A stretch of DNA of 64,000 bases from Gp13-AA77 sp035946735 (GCA_035946735.1 DASYYZ010000025.1:3484-67483), one strand, 5' to 3'; shown: positions 26,266-34,665, counted from the stretch's first letter. Notes: generated by a model from the sequence alone, not told the origin. Program-made: numbers and translations.

Positions 26266-28041
26266 TTAACGACGCGATCCCTGCTTCAGCATGACGGTGG
26301 CGTGCTCCAGCACCGCCTCGGTGATTCGTCGTCCTGAGAGCATACGAGCAAGTTCAGTGGCGCGTTCCCGCTCTGTGGCGAGGTAGTGCAAAGTGGCGAA
26401 GGTTCGACCCGCTCGCTCTACTTTTTCCACCGAATAGTGGTGGTCCGCAAAACATGCAATCTGGGGAAGGTGGGTAACCGAGAGCACTTGATTGTCGCGC
26501 GCGAGGCGTTTCAATCGCTCTCCCACGGAGTCAGCTACGCGGCCGCCGATGCCGGCGTCAACTTCGTCGAAAACGAGCGTGCGCACGATGCCAGAGGCAT
26601 CGCCCTGGCTGCTCGCGATCACGGTCTTCAACGCCAGCATGAGACGCGAGAGCTCTCCTCCGGACGCGGCACGGTCCAGTGGCCGCAAGTCTTCGCCCGG
26701 GTTTGGCGACACGAGGAAAGTAATACGGTCCCTTCCCTTGGGTCCTCCGGAGAGTCCGGATGCTTCGGACAAAAGGCTGGAATCAGCGCTCAGGCTTTCA
26801 AATCCCACCTCGAAACGAGCCTTGTCCATTCCAAGATGCGCCAATTCCTTGCAGATCTCACCCGCAAGTTTGCCGGCCGCCTCGCGCCGATCACGGGAAA
26901 GAGCGGCGGCAGCCTTGCCGTAGGCTTCATTCGCCGAGACCAGGAGACCGCGCACCTGCTCACGCCGTTCGTCGGCATGCTCGAGCCGTGCGAGGTCCTG
27001 CCGGGCGCGATCGGCGAATGCCAGCACTTCAATTAGGGTTCCGCCGTACTTTCGCTTCAACCGATCGAGCAGCGCCAGGCGGCCCTCGACCTCCTCCAGG
27101 CGTCCTGGGTCAGCCTCGAGCCCAGCGAGGTAGTCGCCGAGCGCGCGTGCGAGATCGTCGAGGGCGGCGCGGGCGGCGGCGGCGGGCTCGCGGTACGAAT
27201 CAAGGGCGCGATCGTAGCGTGCCAGGTCATCGAGCGCCCGGTCTACAGCGGCCAGCCGCTCCAGCGCTGATCCCTCATCCTCGTGTAGCGACGCGTAAGC
27301 CCCCGCGGCCGCCGAACGCACTTTCTCAACGTTACGCAATACCGATCGCTCGGATTCGAGACACTCGTCCTCTCCGGGCCCGGGTCGCGCTTGGGTGAGC
27401 TCGTCCACCTGGAAGCGCAGGAGGTCAAGCGCTCGCAGCCGTTCCTGCTCGCTTTGACTGAGCTCTGTCCACTCCCGCTCGAGTTCACGCCGTTCGGTGA
27501 AGAGGCGGCGCACAGCCGTAAGCCGGTCCCCCGTGCGGGCAAACGTATCCAGAAGATCGATCTGCGCGTCACGCGCGGCGAGGGCTGCATGTTCGCCCTG
27601 GCCGTGCACCTCTACGAGCAGGGGTGCCAGCTCTTTGACGGCGGCCAATGTCACGGGCTCATCGTTCACCAGCAGACGGCTGCGCCCGCTCGACTGGATC
27701 TCGCGGCGCAGCATGATCTCGGACGCGCTTTCGCCACCCACGCCGTAACGCTCCAGCCAATCGAACCAGGGCGGCGCCAGCCCAAAGCCGCCTTTCCGGC
27801 TGCTCCCGCCGGCAGCAGAGCCGCTGGTTTCGGTGCGAAAGACCGCGGTGACGGTAGCCCGGTCGGCTCCGGTTCGGATCACGTCTGGCGAGGCACGCCC
27901 GCCGAGCGCAAGATCGAGAGCGTCCACCAGGATCGATTTACCGGAGCCCGTCTCGCCGGTCAGCACGTTGAACCCCGGATGGAAATCGACCGTCAAGCTC
28001 TCGATGACGGCGTAGTTCTGAATGTGGATCTCTTGAAGCAT
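26266..28041 (-). CDS. recN: DNA repair protein RecN
   Basis: The 591-aa SMC-like ATPase has an N-terminal head with MLQEIHIQNYAVIESLTVDF and Walker A GETGSGKS (29-36). A central coiled coil follows, and the C-terminal head contains SGGELSRLMLALK, VFDEVDAGIGGRVADSVGERL and VLSVTHLPQIACFADHHYSV. RecN acts early in double-strand break repair by holding broken ends. Length and motifs are those of an intact gene. The segment GRSRLLVNDEPVTLAAVKEL is also characteristic. Confidence 0.95.
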   Translation of the reverse strand: MLQEIHIQNYAVIESLTVDFHPGFNVLTGETGSGKSILVDALDLALGGRASPDVIRTGADRATVTAVFRTETSGSAAGGSSRKGGFGLAPPWFDWLERYGVGGESASEIMLRREIQSSGRSRLLVNDEPVTLAAVKELAPLLVEVHGQGEHAALAARDAQIDLLDTFARTGDRLTAVRRLFTERRELEREWTELSQSEQERLRALDLLRFQVDELTQARPGPGEDECLESERSVLRNVEKVRSAAAGAYASLHEDEGSALERLAAVDRALDDLARYDRALDSYREPAAAARAALDDLARALGDYLAGLEADPGRLEEVEGRLALLDRLKRKYGGTLIEVLAFADRARQDLARLEHADERREQVRGLLVSANEAYGKAAAALSRDRREAAGKLAGEICKELAHLGMDKARFEVGFESLSADSSLLSEASGLSGGPKGRDRITFLVSPNPGEDLRPLDRAASGGELSRLMLALKTVIASSQGDASGIVRTLVFDEVDAGIGGRVADSVGERLKRLARDNQVLSVTHLPQIACFADHHYSVEKVERAGRTFATLHYLATERERATELARMLSGRRITEAVLEHATVMLKQGSRR

Positions 28042-28422
28042 CTCGCAAAGGACAGCTGGCAGTCGTCAGTCGTCAGTTTCCAGCCTTTTGGCCCCTTGGT
28101 TTTGGCGGGCAGTTTTCCATCGTTCCGCGGCCGTTTGCGCCGTCCCGTTCACACGATGGAAAGCATTCCTCGGCTTGAAGTGTCCATCTTGTGGCCCGCT
28201 CTTGCGACCGCGCTCAAGCCAATCATAGCTCTGTTTTGTGATCCACGCCCTCGGCCGACAGAGTGCGCCGCCTTTTGGCGCAAAGCTGCCATTCGACGCA
28301 TCGAATCGATTGTGAGTCTCTTACTTCTACCTCAGAAAGCAGAGTTACTAGAAGGCAGAGCCACTGAGATTCTCGACAGGTCTGAGTTATCAGGAGGATC
28401 TTAATCTTGCCGTTGGGCCTGA
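28042..28422. other. Intergenic, degenerate sequence
   Basis: No gene is recognised between the recN start and the integrase relic. Frames are broken and the sequence looks like decayed mobile DNA. The recN promoter must lie at the left edge, but no strong -35/-10 pair stands out. Confidence 0.4.
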
Positions 28423-28752
28423 CCGGGCCGATGGGTTAAGCTGGAGGGCGAGAAGAAGGTTTACGAAGGCAAGATTTTCCACGATCTGCGGCGAACTGGA
28501 GCGCGGAACCTGATTCGTCCCGGCGCGCCGCAGTCCGTGGCCATGCTGATCAGTGGACACCTGGACGCACGCATCTTTCGGCGGTACAATATCGTCGATA
28601 CGCGTGATATCGCAGACGCCACGCGGGAGCTGTCAGAATGCGAGGCCGGGAAACGTGAAGATCGGGTTTTGCGTTCACGAATGTTCACGAACACCGAAAA
28701 TGACAATGGAAAGAACGGGATCAGTGTTAACGTTCCGCTAACCGTCAACTGA
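28423..28752 (+). pseudogene. Tyrosine integrase, C-terminal fragment
   Basis: The frame, open from 28423, reads GKIFHDLRRTGARNLIRPGA, VAMLISGHLDARIFRRYNIV and DTRDIADATREL. It contains the HxxR box, the second His (SGH) and the nucleophile Tyr (RRYNI) of tyrosine recombinases. Everything before the HxxR box, including the first catalytic Arg and the DNA-binding domains, is missing. The fragment ends 13 bp before the tRNA-Ala gene and points towards it. It is probably the remains of an older element at the same insertion hotspot. It cannot simply be the missing tail of the integrase at 34.9-35.6 kb, because it lies outside that element on the other strand. Confidence 0.75.
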
Positions 28753-28765
28753 TTCTAAGTGTTTT

Positions 28766-28841
28766 GGGCCTGTGGCGCAGTTGGGAGCGCGCATGACTGG
28801 CAGTCATGAGGTCGAGGGTTCGAACCCCTCCAGGTCCACCA
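28766..28841 (+). tRNA. tRNA-Ala (GGC)
   Basis: The 76-nt cloverleaf is complete. The acceptor GGGCCTG pairs with CAGGTCC (one G-U), the D-arm is GCGC...GCGC, the anticodon stem CATGA/TCATG has the loop CTGGCAG with anticodon GGC, the T-arm GAGGG-TTCGAAC-CCCTC is perfect, and CCA is encoded. Its last 38 nt are duplicated at 35767-35804, so the gene is the target and left boundary of the integrated element to its right. Confidence 0.97.
28804..28841 (+). repeat. attL: tRNA-Ala 3' end, direct repeat copy 1
   Basis: These 38 nt (from the 3' anticodon stem, TCATGAGGTC, through the T-arm to CCA) are identical to 35767-35804. If one missing G is allowed, the similarity extends 10 nt further left, to ATGACTGGCA. 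Integrases of this type recombine within the anticodon stem to T-arm region and regenerate the tRNA at one end. Confidence 0.9.
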
Positions 28842-28939
28842 AACTAACAGCAATTTTTTTAATCACTTAAATAGATGGCGTCGCCAGGATGAACCGAGTG
28901 GCTCTTTATCGTGTCCGAACTGTGTCCGAACTTCCTCGA

Positions 28940-28970
28940 TTGACAAGCGGGGCTTAGGAAGTGGTATAGT
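28940..28970 (+). promoter_or_regulatory. Promoter at the left end of the island
   Basis: TTGACA (28940-28945) and an extended -10 TGGTATAGT (TATAGT at 28965-28970) are 19 bp apart. The spacing is long, but both hexamers are good and the TGn extension compensates. Transcription would begin near 28977 and reach a strong terminator about 90 nt later. Confidence 0.6.
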
Positions 28971-28976
28971 GCCGCC

Positions 28977-29076
28977 TAGCTGGCCTGGTCCGGCGAGGCA
29001 CGGGTTAGGCTTGGCAAGGCAAGGGTAGGTTCAGTTCAGCGAGGGCCCGGTGAAAGCCGGGCCCTTTCTGCTTTTT
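28977..29076 (+). ncRNA. Candidate small RNA of the island
   Basis: A promoter and a rho-independent terminator enclose about 100 nt with no credible open frame. The transcript is purine-rich and built of similar short units (GGCGAGGCACGGG, GGCAAGGCAAGGG). The start is predicted from the -10 and the end from the terminator U-tract. It matches no RNA family known to me. The call rests only on the promoter-terminator arrangement. Confidence 0.45.
29043..29076 (+). terminator. Rho-independent terminator
   Basis: GGGCCCGG (29043-29050), loop TGAAAG and CCGGGCCC (29057-29064) make a perfect 8-bp GC stem, followed by TTTCTGCTTTTT. Confidence 0.85.
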
Positions 29077-29079
29077 ATG

Positions 29080-29149
29080 ACTGCACACTTACGACTGCAC
29101 ACTTGCGACTGCACACTTGCGACTATACAGTTACAACCGTACACGTCGT
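29080..29149. repeat. Iteron-like tandem repeats, 14-bp period
   Basis: Five units start at 29080, 29094, 29108, 29122 and 29136. The first three are ACTGCACACTT followed by ACG or GCG; the last two are diverged (ACTATACAGTTACA, ACCGTACACG). The regular spacing is that of protein-binding iterons. It may be a binding array for an island-encoded HTH protein or a replication or excision site; neither is shown. Confidence 0.7.
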
Positions 29150-29151
29150 CA

Positions 29152-29225
29152 CCAGGTGGCACCACCCTGCTCCAGGTAGCACCGCCCTGCTAGCATTCGT
29201 GTGCATGCGCAGCGATCGTGTGCAT
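29152..29225. repeat. Second and third direct-repeat sets of the island end
   Basis: CCAGGTGGCACCACCCTGCT (29152-29171) is followed directly by a 20-bp near-copy with two changes (29172-29191). TCGTGTGCAT then occurs twice, at 29197-29206 and 29216-29225. These arrays lie between the small RNA unit and the first possible gene. Confidence 0.65.
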
Positions 29226-29371
29226 CGTGTTGACGTCCGAACCGGTTTGCACTCAAGTGAGGCGATTTGAACGCAGCCGGCCGCCCTTGCGACCGTTCAG
29301 CCGCGCCGCGCGCCGCTTGCGCGAGCTCCTGGAGCCGCCCGCCGCAACGCTAAAGGAACAGGGGGAAATTG

Positions 29372-29650
29372 ATGGCAAACACAGCCAGGCCCGGCGCCGG
29401 GCGCGGCCGGCCTGGCAATGGTGGTCGGCGGCGGGACTCTCTACATCGTGGGCAAGCCGCAAAGCTCCTGACCGCCAATGGGATTCGCAGAGACGCCGGG
29501 GGGGATAGGGGTGTTTTTTCTAGCGGCCTTTCGTCCGTGGCGACCGCTCACCGGCCTTTTTTTTATTTCCACAAAACTCAATATTTGAGCCTTTTTTCGC
29601 GCAATCCCTCTCAGATGTGCATGTTAGGAGTTGAGAGGCTACACTTGTAG
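29372..29650 (+). CDS. Hypothetical small basic protein
   Basis: A 92-codon frame starts MANTARPGAGRGRPGNGGRR and is preceded by AGGGGGAAATTG, a possible ribosome binding site. The N-terminal 45 residues are very basic. The remainder crosses a T-rich stretch near 29555 that looks non-coding, so the true product may be shorter or the frame may be spurious. No family is recognised. Confidence 0.25.
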   Translation: MANTARPGAGRGRPGNGGRRRDSLHRGQAAKLLTANGIRRDAGGDRGVFSSGLSSVATAHRPFFYFHKTQYLSLFSRNPSQMCMLGVERLHL

Positions 29651-30095
29651 GTCGTTCGCTAGCCCTAATTGTGCTTGGGCTCCGAGGGCTAAGAAAGGCC
29701 CAGAAATGCGAGGAAACCAGCATGAATACAGGGTGAAATGAATGTGAAAGGTCGCGACCCCCACGTTTCATTTTTCGCGGGTGTGTGTGCGTGCCCGGTG
29801 GGCGGTCGCCAGCGGAAAAGGTTTTGCAGAAAAAGCACCCCTATCCCCCCCCTGGCCATCATTTTTTGGCCCTGGCTGGCGGCGCCAGGCCCCCCAGGAT
29901 CAACGATCTCGACTCGGGCAAGGCCCTAGCATGGGGTAAAATGCCCGCGTGCGCGATGGTTGGAGGTTTGGAAGCTGCTACATACGCCGTACGCGCTTAC
30001 CGCCTGGCTCGAAACGGCCGGTCCCGTTTGAGCAAACCCGCGAGCTCGTCGCCCGGCTCGAACGACGGGCGAACAAACACCTGGAGGATCCCACT
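29651..30095. other. Intergenic part of the island
   Basis: No recognisable gene. The frame of the HTH gene is open upstream for some distance (…LPPGSKRPVPFEQTRELVAR…), so a longer form of that protein is possible. C-runs near 29850 and 29890 mark low-complexity sequence. Confidence 0.4.
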
Positions 30096-30353
30096 ATGGA
30101 CGCCGCCACGATCGAAAAGATCCGCGCGCTTCGCGCTGAAGGCCGGAGCCAGGGCGAGATCGCCCAAGAGGTTTCGCTCGCGAGATCGACCGTCAGTCGG
30201 TATTTGCCGCGAGCGAATGGTGAGACCAAAAAGTTGCAGGATGCAACTTCACGTCCCGTTAAGTTGCAGGATGCAGCACTTAACGGCGCGCCGGCCGGCA
30301 TCGCAGGTTGTGCGATCGGTCTTCTTCACGGAGCTTTCCAGTCCAGAGCGTAG
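30096..30353 (+). CDS. Small helix-turn-helix protein
   Basis: The 85-aa protein begins MDAATIEKIRALRAEGRSQG, then EIAQEVSLARSTVSRYLPRA, a clear HTH of the resolvase/Hin C-terminal type. The tail contains KKLQDAT and VKLQDAA, two near-identical heptads encoded by a short DNA repeat (AAGTTGCAGGATGCA, twice). The start at 30096 has GGAGG 8 nt upstream. It is the best candidate for the regulator that binds the repeat arrays at the left end of the island. Its last 28 nt overlap the 3' end of the convergent HTH-TolB gene. Confidence 0.6.
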   Translation: MDAATIEKIRALRAEGRSQGEIAQEVSLARSTVSRYLPRANGETKKLQDATSRPVKLQDAALNGAPAGIAGCAIGLLHGAFQSRA

Positions 30354-32335
30354 ATTTCCGGGGTGCGCACGGTCTCGTACGCGATGACGGAATCGTCCGG
30401 CGTCAAGCCGAACCACAAGTAACGTCCGCCGAGTTGGAGGACGCTCTTCAGGCTGGCGACGCGCTCGCGCCGCCGGTCGCGGATGCGCACACGGAACACC
30501 GTCGGGTCGGGACCCTGCGGGTCATCACCATAGATGTATTTGCTATCGCGCGACCAGCTCAGGTTGTCGCCGCCGGCCGCTCCCAGTTGTGTCCATTGTC
30601 GAGCGCGAAAATCAAACAGCATCAAGATGCCGCGCTCCTGCTGGATGGCCGCCACATACCGCCCGTCTGGCGACCAGCGCGCGGTTCGCAGTCCCTCAGA
30701 GCCGGCGAGCCGCGTGACTTGGCGCGTCTTCAGGTTCACGAGACGGATTGCACAGGTGCCGCTCGCTTCACAGCTTACGTCGGCGAAGAGCAGCGCGCTC
30801 GCGTCCGGCGACCAGGTCGGCGCGCCTTCTTCGCCGCTCTCACTGGTGACTTCCGCCGGAACGCCGCCCGCAGCCGCGACCAGGTAGACTCTCCAGGGCT
30901 TGCCGGGGCTCCTGGCCATGAAGGCAATGCGGCTGCCGTCGGGCGACCAGCGCGGAAGCTCAACTTCGAGCGGAGGGAAGGTCAACTGCAAGCTGTCGCC
31001 GCCCTCCGCCTTCGCCCGCCACAGCGAGCCCTCAAGGTGGTCAACATAGGCAACCCAGTTTCCGTTCCGTGAATAATCCAAGTCGAACCCCGCCACTCCC
31101 GACGTAAGGAACTCTCGCGTCCGCGCGTCGTAGCGCATCACCTCGCCTCGTCCAGGGCCGGCCGTAATCACAAAGAGTTTCCGCCCGTCCTTGCTGGGGA
31201 GAAAGTCTCCCACGCCCGCAATCCCGAGAAAGAGGTGCGAGGGTCGGGTGTCAGCCTCGTGCCACCAATCGCCCTTTTCGCGGACGGCCCACTGACTCTC
31301 GGCGCCGTTCTTGCTCTGGCCGAAGAGAAAGTACTTGCCGTCGGCGGTTGAGGCCCCCTCACCTACGCCGCTCGAAAGGCCGGCCAGCACCGGACGCCGA
31401 CCGCTACCATCGGGCCGAACTTCCCACACACGCCAGTTGGAGCCCACCGGCGGCGCGCCGGCGGGCTCAGGTCCGAAGCGCAACCAGCGGCCATGTGGCG
31501 ACCATCCATAAACGCGGATGCGGTTCTTCAGCGACAGCAGTTTTTGCGGCTGGGCTCCATCGGGTGCAACGAGATACAGGTCACCGCCGGAGGCGTAAGC
31601 GATTGTTTTCCCGTCCGGCGACCACTTCGCGTCGTGAGCCAGCACATTGCCCACCGGGCGCGGCGAACCGCCTGAAACCGGCAGAATCCAGAGCCTCTTC
31701 TCCGGCTCAGTGCCGGCATAGCTGGCCACCAGTAATTCCGACCCATCCGGCGAAACGTCCCAAACGGTGGTGTTCTCGAAGGGAACGGGAATCTGGGTGA
31801 CGTCTCCACCTGAAACGGGAATCTGGGCGGGTACACTCCGGCCACCCACCGTCTCGGTAAAGTAGATCCGCGTGCCGTCCGTGACCATGTCGCCCTTCTC
31901 CACGCCATCGTGCGTGAGCGCGACGGGATTGAGCGCCTGGGGCGGCGGAAACCCGGGCCGCAGCCCGAAGGCCACAGCCGCGGCGACGATGGCAGCCGAT
32001 AGCGCGATTGCGGCCCAGAGGGCCCGTCTGCGACGTTTGCTTTCTTCAGTTCGTGATTCGCCCGCATCAGCAATTCCGGGCTGCGCCAGCCGTTTAGCCT
32101 CCCCATCCCCCGGACCGTCTTCCCCGCCCCCCGACCGCTGCCCGCCAACCCCGTTTCGCACCCAAGCGTCAATCTCTTCCTTGTAAGCGAAGATGGCCGG
32201 CCGGCCCAGGCCGGGCACCCGATGCACGGGCAAGCGGCGGCTGCGCTCCCAGCGGATGACGGTGGTCACGTCGCGCCGCAGGTAGTCCGCGATCTCCTTC
32301 CAGGAGTCGAGCCGGCCGTTCTCTCCGTTGGGCAC
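30326..32335 (-). CDS. HTH domain - transmembrane helix - TolB/WD40-like propeller protein
   Basis: The 669-aa protein begins with a MerR/excisionase-like HTH (GRLDSWKEIADYLRRDVTTV, IRWERSRRLPVHRV, IFAYKEEIDAWVR; residues 8-60). A membrane helix follows (ALWAAIALSAAIVAAAVAFG, about 99-120). Then comes a long TolB-type propeller with repeated WSPDGKTIAYAS, WSPDGSRIAFMA, WSPDASALLFAD and WSPDGRYVAAIQ motifs. This cytoplasmic-HTH/periplasmic-propeller architecture is typical of Acidobacteriota and resembles a one-component membrane sensor-regulator. The GTG start at 32335 is preceded by AGGGGGAT. Being cargo of a mobile island makes it unusual. Confidence 0.8.
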   Translation of the reverse strand: MPNGENGRLDSWKEIADYLRRDVTTVIRWERSRRLPVHRVPGLGRPAIFAYKEEIDAWVRNGVGGQRSGGGEDGPGDGEAKRLAQPGIADAGESRTEESKRRRRALWAAIALSAAIVAAAVAFGLRPGFPPPQALNPVALTHDGVEKGDMVTDGTRIYFTETVGGRSVPAQIPVSGGDVTQIPVPFENTTVWDVSPDGSELLVASYAGTEPEKRLWILPVSGGSPRPVGNVLAHDAKWSPDGKTIAYASGGDLYLVAPDGAQPQKLLSLKNRIRVYGWSPHGRWLRFGPEPAGAPPVGSNWRVWEVRPDGSGRRPVLAGLSSGVGEGASTADGKYFLFGQSKNGAESQWAVREKGDWWHEADTRPSHLFLGIAGVGDFLPSKDGRKLFVITAGPGRGEVMRYDARTREFLTSGVAGFDLDYSRNGNWVAYVDHLEGSLWRAKAEGGDSLQLTFPPLEVELPRWSPDGSRIAFMARSPGKPWRVYLVAAAGGVPAEVTSESGEEGAPTWSPDASALLFADVSCEASGTCAIRLVNLKTRQVTRLAGSEGLRTARWSPDGRYVAAIQQERGILMLFDFRARQWTQLGAAGGDNLSWSRDSKYIYGDDPQGPDPTVFRVRIRDRRRERVASLKSVLQLGGRYLWFGLTPDDSVIAYETVRTPEIYALDWKAP

Positions 32336-32409
32336 GCTTGATCCCCCTTCGAAACCGGGCGAAGAAGCAGGTTTGCCATCTGTTGCAGGCTCCTGCCATC
32401 TCTCGCCAA

Positions 32410-32438
32410 TTGACCGGGACTATACAACAGGGCATAAC
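32410..32438 (+). promoter_or_regulatory. Promoter for the secreted-protein/zinc-ribbon gene set
   Basis: TTGACC (32410-32415) and CATAAC (32433-32438) are 17 bp apart on the plus strand, 135 bp before the GTG start at 32573. They lie in the divergent region shared with the HTH-TolB gene, so that protein could control both directions. Confidence 0.5.
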
Positions 32439-32572
32439 CGTTTGCAACCGGGCGGGCCTGGAAGGGGAACGAGGGGCTCGTGTGCATGGGGGGCTGGCTC
32501 ATGCGCCCAACGGTGAGGTCTGCTTGGGCCGGGCGTTGAGCGGGGACAACCAGGGTAATTCAAGGAGGCTTT

Positions 32573-33514
32573 GTGAGAAGAGTGACCTTAACGGAGACGG
32601 CATGCGTGCTGGCCTGCGTCTTGGCCTTGGCGGGTCCGGGCTTGGCCGGGGACAAGAACGGCCAACTGGAAGAATCGCTGAAGGGCCAGTATGTGCTCAC
32701 CAAGACCGGGATTGACCGCGTTCGTATCACCAGCCCCCGCACCATCCTCGTAACCCGGTCGGCTTGGAGCCAGGGCCCTTCGGCCGGCGCGGCACTCACT
32801 AATGCCGACGTCCTCAAGATGATCGCCGCCAAACTGGGCGACGCCATCGTCATCTCCAAGATCAAATCGTCGAGGTGCAATTTCGACACCAGCACCGACG
32901 CGCTCATCAAGCTCAAACGAGACGGGGTGAGCGACCCCGTGATCCAGGCCATGACGGAGTGTGGTGCCCCAGGCGCCTTGGCCACGGTGCCCGCGCACCC
33001 AGCGGGCGCCTCCGGTGCGCTCCCGGGACCAGGGCCGGTCACCGAAATCGGCGTTTATCACAAGGTAGGCGACGAGTGGCATCAACTCGAGCCGGAGGTG
33101 GTGAACGTAAAGAGCGGCGGCATGGGAAAAACATTCCTCAGCGGCGGCCTGGTTAAGCCGGACATCAACGCCCATCTGAACGGGAACCATAGCAACAACC
33201 AAGTGCGCACGCCCGTGGAGTTCCTGATTTACGTGGCGGACGGCGTCGGCATCACGGAATACCAATTGATTCGCCTGCACGAGCAGAAGGATTCCCGCGA
33301 ATTCCGCACTGTCACCGGGGGTGTGCTGCACACGTCAAGCGGCGCCACGCGCGACCTCGTTCAGTTCGACGGTAAGAAGATCGCCGACCGCACTTACGTT
33401 ATTGAACTCGGTACCCTGGGCGCGGGCGAATACGGCTTTCTGCCGCCCGGCGCCGTGCTTTCGAGCAGCGGCGGTTCTGTAGGCAAGATGTATAGTTTCC
33501 GGGTCCTGGAGTAG
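32573..33514 (+). CDS. Secreted protein of unknown function
   Basis: The 313-aa protein has a signal peptide (ETACVLACVLALAGPGLAG). Residues about 75-130 contain LTNADVLKMIAAKLGDAIVI, CNFDTSTDALIKLKRDGVSD and PVIQAM, a motif I recognise from many exported Acidobacteriota proteins (two short helices before a variable domain). The C-terminal 170 residues include an alternation of polar and hydrophobic strands (GVYHKVGDEWHQLEPEVVNV, VFEF-like cores, GEYGFLPPG), suggesting a beta-rich fold. The GTG start has AAGGAGG 6 nt upstream. It is the first gene of a plus-strand group. Confidence 0.6.
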   Translation: MRRVTLTETACVLACVLALAGPGLAGDKNGQLEESLKGQYVLTKTGIDRVRITSPRTILVTRSAWSQGPSAGAALTNADVLKMIAAKLGDAIVISKIKSSRCNFDTSTDALIKLKRDGVSDPVIQAMTECGAPGALATVPAHPAGASGALPGPGPVTEIGVYHKVGDEWHQLEPEVVNVKSGGMGKTFLSGGLVKPDINAHLNGNHSNNQVRTPVEFLIYVADGVGITEYQLIRLHEQKDSREFRTVTGGVLHTSSGATRDLVQFDGKKIADRTYVIELGTLGAGEYGFLPPGAVLSSSGGSVGKMYSFRVLE

Positions 33515-33719
33515 GCCTTGGCGCCCGGCCGTAAGGCCCGGCCTCCGGGCGCTGGGCTGTGCCGTGCTGGCGGAGGCTTGGCGTCCGGTGCCAAGAAGAT
33601 TTACGTCGACAAGGAGATGAAGATACTCTTCATGGACGGCAAGGTAGCCGACGTTCATAGCGCCTTTTACCGAAGCGGCGAAGGCGAGTTGGGAAAGGAA
33701 TCCATCAAGGAGGGATGCG

Positions 33720-33977
33720 ATGAGCGACTTTTTGGCTTTCAGGCGCATGATCACTCCCGCGATTATTCAGGTGCTCTTCTGGATTGGCGTGAGCGTGAGC
33801 GTCATCGCCGGGCTGACGACGATGACGAGTGGAGTGATGGGCGTTTTCACCGGACTCGCCTTGATCGTGATCGGCCCTCTCGCGGTGCGGATCTATTGTG
33901 AACTGCTCATTCTGCTCTTTCGCATGAACGAGACGTTGAGCGACATCCGCAGCAGCCTGGTTCCTTCGGCGCGGTAG
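33720..33977 (+). CDS. DUF4282 membrane protein
   Basis: The 85-aa protein starts MSDFLAFRRMITPAIIQVLF and has two transmembrane helices (IIQVLFWIGVSVSVIAGL and VFTGLALIVIGPLAVRIYCE), then ELLILLFRMNETLSDIRSSL. This is the DUF4282 pattern (FxxMITP... RIxxELLIVxFRInETL). The function is unknown. AAGGAGGG lies 6 nt before the start. It sits in a tight plus-strand run with zinc-ribbon genes; DUF4282 proteins elsewhere are also seen near or fused to zinc-ribbon segments. Confidence 0.75.
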   Translation: MSDFLAFRRMITPAIIQVLFWIGVSVSVIAGLTTMTSGVMGVFTGLALIVIGPLAVRIYCELLILLFRMNETLSDIRSSLVPSAR

Positions 33978-34071
33978 CTTCGCGCTCCGCGCAGACTGCC
34001 GCCGTTTGCGAGCTGAGAGAGCGAGATGGTCCAGGGCTGCGCCGCGGGCCCAGAACCGAGGAGGGTTGACC

Positions 34072-34665
34072 GTGCAAAACAGTGCCAAGAAGCTTTCCGG
34101 GGTAACGTTCGCGATGGCGGTACTCTGCTTTTTCCTCCCCTTTGTAACTTTCTCGTGCCAGGGGGAAAAGGTTGCGAGCTTCACCGGAATCCAGTTGATG
34201 ACCGGGGCCAGCATCCAGCAGCCGCAGATGTTCGGTGCAAGTCAGGAGCGGAAGTCGGGCGGCGAACCCCTGGCTGTGGTGGCCTTCCTCTGCGTCGCCG
34301 CCGGCCTCGCTGTAAGTTTCGTTAAGGGCCGGAAGGGAGCCGTTCTTCCTGCGCTCGCCGGTGGCCTGGGGCTCATTGTCCTCCTGCTGCTGAAATCCAA
34401 GCTGGACAATGACGTCCTGACCCAAAGCGAAGGCATGGTTCAAATGCAATATGAGGCGGGGTTTTACCTCACTCTGCTCCTTTCCTTGGCCGCCGCAGGC
34501 GTCAACGGCTACGCCTGGGCGCGGGCTCGTGGCGCTCGCCTCGGCGGCATGGGGGTCACGACAGCCGGCGGCTTCTGTACCCAATGCAGCTCGAAGAACC
34601 CCGCCGGCGATGCGTTCTGCAAGGAGTGCGGGGCCAAGTTCGAAGCGAGGGGGAGCATCCTGTGA
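34072..34665 (+). CDS. Membrane protein with C-terminal zinc ribbon
   Basis: The 197-aa protein has four hydrophobic helices (VTFAMAVLCFFLPFVTF, LAVVAFLCVAAGLAVSF, AVLPALAGGLGLIVLLLL, YLTLLLSLAAAGVNGYAW) and ends with a zinc ribbon FCTQCSSKNPAGDAFCKECG (two CxxC pairs). The GTG start at 34072 is supported by GAGGAGGG 6 nt upstream. The role is unknown. A cytoplasmic zinc ribbon attached to a membrane bundle and followed by a separate zinc-binding protein suggests a small membrane complex. Its stop overlaps the next start (GTGA). Confidence 0.65.
   Translation: MQNSAKKLSGVTFAMAVLCFFLPFVTFSCQGEKVASFTGIQLMTGASIQQPQMFGASQERKSGGEPLAVVAFLCVAAGLAVSFVKGRKGAVLPALAGGLGLIVLLLLKSKLDNDVLTQSEGMVQMQYEAGFYLTLLLSLAAAGVNGYAWARARGARLGGMGVTTAGGFCTQCSSKNPAGDAFCKECGAKFEARGSIL

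Noticed and set aside
29043..29225. A CRISPR array in the island's repeat region
   Set aside because: The units are contiguous 14-20-bp tandem repeats without spacers, and there are no cas genes in the window.
33518..33901. A 127-codon frame overlapping the DUF4282 gene
   Set aside because: Its second half is an out-of-frame reading of the DUF4282 gene, and no family or start site supports the first half.
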